A stretch of DNA of 27,686 nucleotides, taken from NCBI GenBank assembly GCA_002371025.1, contig DFFQ01000172.1, positions 1 to 27,686 on the forward strand, in the 5' to 3' direction. The notes below the pieces were generated by a model. That model did no database searches. It was not told the DNA's origin and worked only from the letters and a program-made list of their open reading frames with translations. Positions within the stretch are counted from its first letter, which is position 1. Each line of letters begins with the position of its first letter. This document shows positions 26,178 through 27,686 of the stretch, piece after piece. Origin of the DNA: Lachnospiraceae bacterium UBA3772. GTDB lineage: Bacteria > Bacillota > Clostridia > Lachnospirales > Lachnospiraceae. A program made the translations under genes and the position numbers.

Positions 26178-26200
26178 AACCCCTGGCTCTGCCAGGGGTT
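26178..26200 (+). repeat. Second GC-rich hairpin, IS left-end type
   Basis: AACCCCTGGC (26178-26187) pairs perfectly with GCCAGGGGTT (26191-26200) around TCT. AAGCTT occurs on both sides (26159-26164 and 26206-26211) and could extend it to a larger fold. Two such hairpins before a tnpA start fit the left end of IS200/IS605 elements. Confidence 0.6.
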
Positions 26201-26297
26201 CAAAGAAGCTTTAGTTATGAGTAGAAAAAGAGAACCTCCCATGTTATAATAGTAATGGTCTGCCAACCAAACTGAAAATAACAAAGGAGGTATCGTC

Positions 26298-26360
26298 ATG
26301 AAACGAGACGATATAAATAGTTTAGCACAAAATCGGAGCAAAGTCCAGCACATTATATGA
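26298..26360 (+). pseudogene. tnpA: IS200-family tnpA stub
   Basis: From ATG 26298 the first ten codons read MKRDDINSLA, which matches the conserved start of IS200-type TnpA (from memory MKRDDINSLAHTKWNCKYH). After Ala10 the sequence departs (QNRSKVQHII) and stops at 26358-26360. It is therefore a 20-codon remnant, well expressed from its ribosome site perhaps, but without catalytic parts. Confidence 0.6.
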
Positions 26361-26435
26361 ACTTTTTCATTTTATGTGCATTTTCTATCGGTATTACGGC
26401 TTTTCCGAAACCTATGTGAAATTATATAATTGACT

Positions 26436-26470
26436 TCTACCAAAATTTCCACCGGTTTTTCTACCAAAAT
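26436..26470 (+). repeat. 11-bp direct repeats next to the integrase
   Basis: TCTACCAAAAT is at 26436-26446 and again at 26460-26470, 24 bp apart, about 60 bp beyond the 3' end of the integrase gene. Repeats like this can be arm-type binding sites of a tyrosine recombinase, with the element edge nearby. Confidence 0.45.
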
Positions 26471-26526
26471 CACTCGATTTTGAATTTTCTATTTCGTCCT
26501 CAGTTTTGTCACAGTATATTATATAA

Positions 26527-27686
26527 TTATACGGCTGCGGCCTGTGACGATTCCGCAATTGTATCATTCTTCATTTTTCTGCTGTCTGACTTCTTAGGCA
26601 CAGACTCATCGGTATACGCAGGAGCTTCCTTCTTACCGCCGAGAACTCTTGCAATAGTTTCAGCCGAAGTGACCTTAGCGTTATACTCAAGATGGCTGTA
26701 AAGGTTCGCAGTGATATTGAAAGTTGCATGGCCGAGCCACTCCTGAATCGCCTTCATTGGAATATCGTTTGTAAGCAAAAGACTGGCACAAGAATGACGC
26801 AGATCATGGAAACGGAGCATCTTCAGATCGTGCTTCTTGATGACCTCGTGGAAGTCATGCGTTACCGTGTTCGGGCTGATGAGCTTTCCAAACGGATCAC
26901 AGCATACAAATCCCTCAAATTCGGTATCGTAGTTCTTGCCGCCGAGCTTCTTGTAATGCTTGTCCATCTCCTGCTTTTTGAGGAGCATTTCCTCAATGTG
27001 CGGGATCAGGGGCAGTGTACGTCTTGTGGAATTGATTTTCAGTCTGGTCTCCACAAAGAGCTTTGCCTGACCGTTTTCATCATAATCGCTTACGACCTTA
27101 CGTTCAATGGTGATCGTCCCTTTCCTGAAGTCGATAGAATCCCACTTCAAACCGAGGATCTCACATCTTCTCAGACCGTAGTATGCTGCGATATGCACGA
27201 TAAGCTCCAGCTTGTGTCCATCGAATACTCGGAACAGTTCATTCAGCTCGTCCTCGTTATAGAAAACGGCTTCATGGCGTTCTGCTCTCGGCATTACCAT
27301 TTTATCCATAGGGTGCTGTTCCAGAATTTCCATTTTTACAGCCCACATGAATGCGGAATGCAGCGACAGATAATACTGCTTGACTGTGCTGCCCTTTACA
27401 CCCTCGTCCATTTTATGATTGAGATAGGACTGGACGTGCGTATGATTCAGGTCAGCAAGCGTCACATCCGGAAAATGCTCACCCATGAACTTCATGAAAC
27501 GCTCTGCATTTCGCTTATAGCACTGGAATGTGGTACGGGCTGAATTTGCCTTGATCGCTGTGAGCCGCTCAGAAAAGAATGAACTAAGCTCCTGATTGAC
27601 AATCACTTTCTCAGCGTCCTCAGCATCGTTATCCGTCTTACGGCTGACAGTGATCGTTACCTGTGGAATTGTCAAGAAATGTGCAG
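26527..27686 (-). CDS. Tyrosine recombinase/integrase (5' end probably outside window)
   Basis: A phage/ICE-type tyrosine recombinase on the minus strand. Numbered from a TTG at 27675, it has 382 residues: an N-terminal SAM-like core-binding domain (about 30-125) and a catalytic domain with R169 in YGLRRCEILGL, K213 near LKINSTRRTL, H290 and R293 in RFHDLRHS, H316 in WLGHAT and the nucleophile Y326 in LYSHL. All catalytic residues are present, so it should be active. The frame stays open through the last bases of the window, so the real start may lie beyond 27686. Codon use is more GC-rich than the cluster, a sign that it belongs to a separate mobile element whose end lies between 26361 and 26526. 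A minus-strand integrase facing the cluster fits an integrated element on the right. Confidence 0.93.
   Translation of the reverse strand, partial: AHFLTIPQVTITVSRKTDNDAEDAEKVIVNQELSSFFSERLTAIKANSARTTFQCYKRNAERFMKFMGEHFPDVTLADLNHTHVQSYLNHKMDEGVKGSTVKQYYLSLHSAFMWAVKMEILEQHPMDKMVMPRAERHEAVFYNEDELNELFRVFDGHKLELIVHIAAYYGLRRCEILGLKWDSIDFRKGTITIERKVVSDYDENGQAKLFVETRLKINSTRRTLPLIPHIEEMLLKKQEMDKHYKKLGGKNYDTEFEGFVCCDPFGKLISPNTVTHDFHEVIKKHDLKMLRFHDLRHSCASLLLTNDIPMKAIQEWLGHATFNITANLYSHLEYNAKVTSAETIARVLGGKKEAPAYTDESVPKKSDSRKMKNDTIAESSQAAAV

Larger units (their letters stand above)
26136..26360 (+). mobile_element. Decayed IS200/IS605-type element (left end only)
   Basis: It holds two strong hairpins, a ribosome site AAGGAGG (26284-26290) and the beginning of a TnpA reading frame. 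The rest of the transposase, its HUH and Tyr motifs and a right end are missing. The right boundary is uncertain; the element may have been cut by a deletion or by the arrival of the integrase-bearing element. Confidence 0.6.

Noticed and set aside
26692..27543. A 283-codon open frame on the + strand antisense to the integrase
   Set aside because: It lies wholly within the integrase gene on the other strand, lacks a ribosome site and its product has no recognisable motifs; the integrase has all catalytic residues.
1..27686. CRISPR arrays, tRNA and rRNA genes
   Set aside because: I saw no regularly spaced repeats, cloverleaf-like tRNA sequence or rRNA signature while reading; short RNA genes could still be missed by eye.

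Overview
The window reads as an AT-rich Clostridia genome, most likely a Ruminococcus or close relative. The pointers are strong GGAGG ribosome sites, the low-GC codon use of the large genes, and a Ruminococcus-style tyrosine integrase and IS200-type relic at the right edge. This is an inference from sequence character, with no rRNA or marker gene to confirm it. Almost the whole window is one strand (+) of a hybrid NRPS/PKS/fatty-acyl-AMP-ligase biosynthetic cluster. Only the integrase at the right edge is on the - strand.

Layout. 1-1602: 3' end of an NRPS (end of an A domain, a carrier domain, then an unusual condensation-like C-terminal domain). 2004-6239: free-standing acyl carrier protein, then a FAAL-ACP-KS protein. 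6240-7085: a hairpin, a GC-richer relic of mobile-element small ORFs, then a consensus promoter. 7086-7820: metallo-beta-lactamase-fold hydrolase closed by a strong hairpin. 7864-8536: a second consensus promoter, a foldable leader and a 12-codon mini-ORF with a near-perfect ribosome site. 8537-11701: FAAL-carrier-thioester reductase. 11937-13343: aldehyde dehydrogenase with its own promoter inside an inverted repeat. 13344-13921: about 570 bp of AT-rich leader ending in a textbook intrinsic terminator 18 nt before a type II thioesterase (13922-14629). 14714-17869: NRPS C-A-PCP with a threonine-type code. 18021-21095: KS-(no AT)-ACP-TE. 21100-23010: FAAL-ACP. 23032-26052: MacB-like ABC exporter. 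26130-26526: IS200/IS605-type remnant and short direct repeats. 26527 to the window end: tyrosine recombinase.

How the genes may work together (inference). The right-hand half forms a compact line: the 21100 FAAL would activate a carboxylic (probably fatty) acid onto its fused ACP, the 14714 C-A-PCP would join it to Thr, and the 18021 KS-ACP-TE would add one unreduced malonate unit and release an N-acyl-threonine beta-keto product, with the type II TE as proofreader and the ABC pair as exporter or immunity. The left half holds two more FAALs. One is fused to a carrier and KS and probably works with the separate ACP. The other is fused to a carrier and a reductive release domain, followed by an aldehyde dehydrogenase that could use the released aldehyde. 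Neither KS protein has an acyltransferase, and no trans-AT or phosphopantetheinyl transferase is in the window, so both would have to come from elsewhere. The product is not one I recognise.
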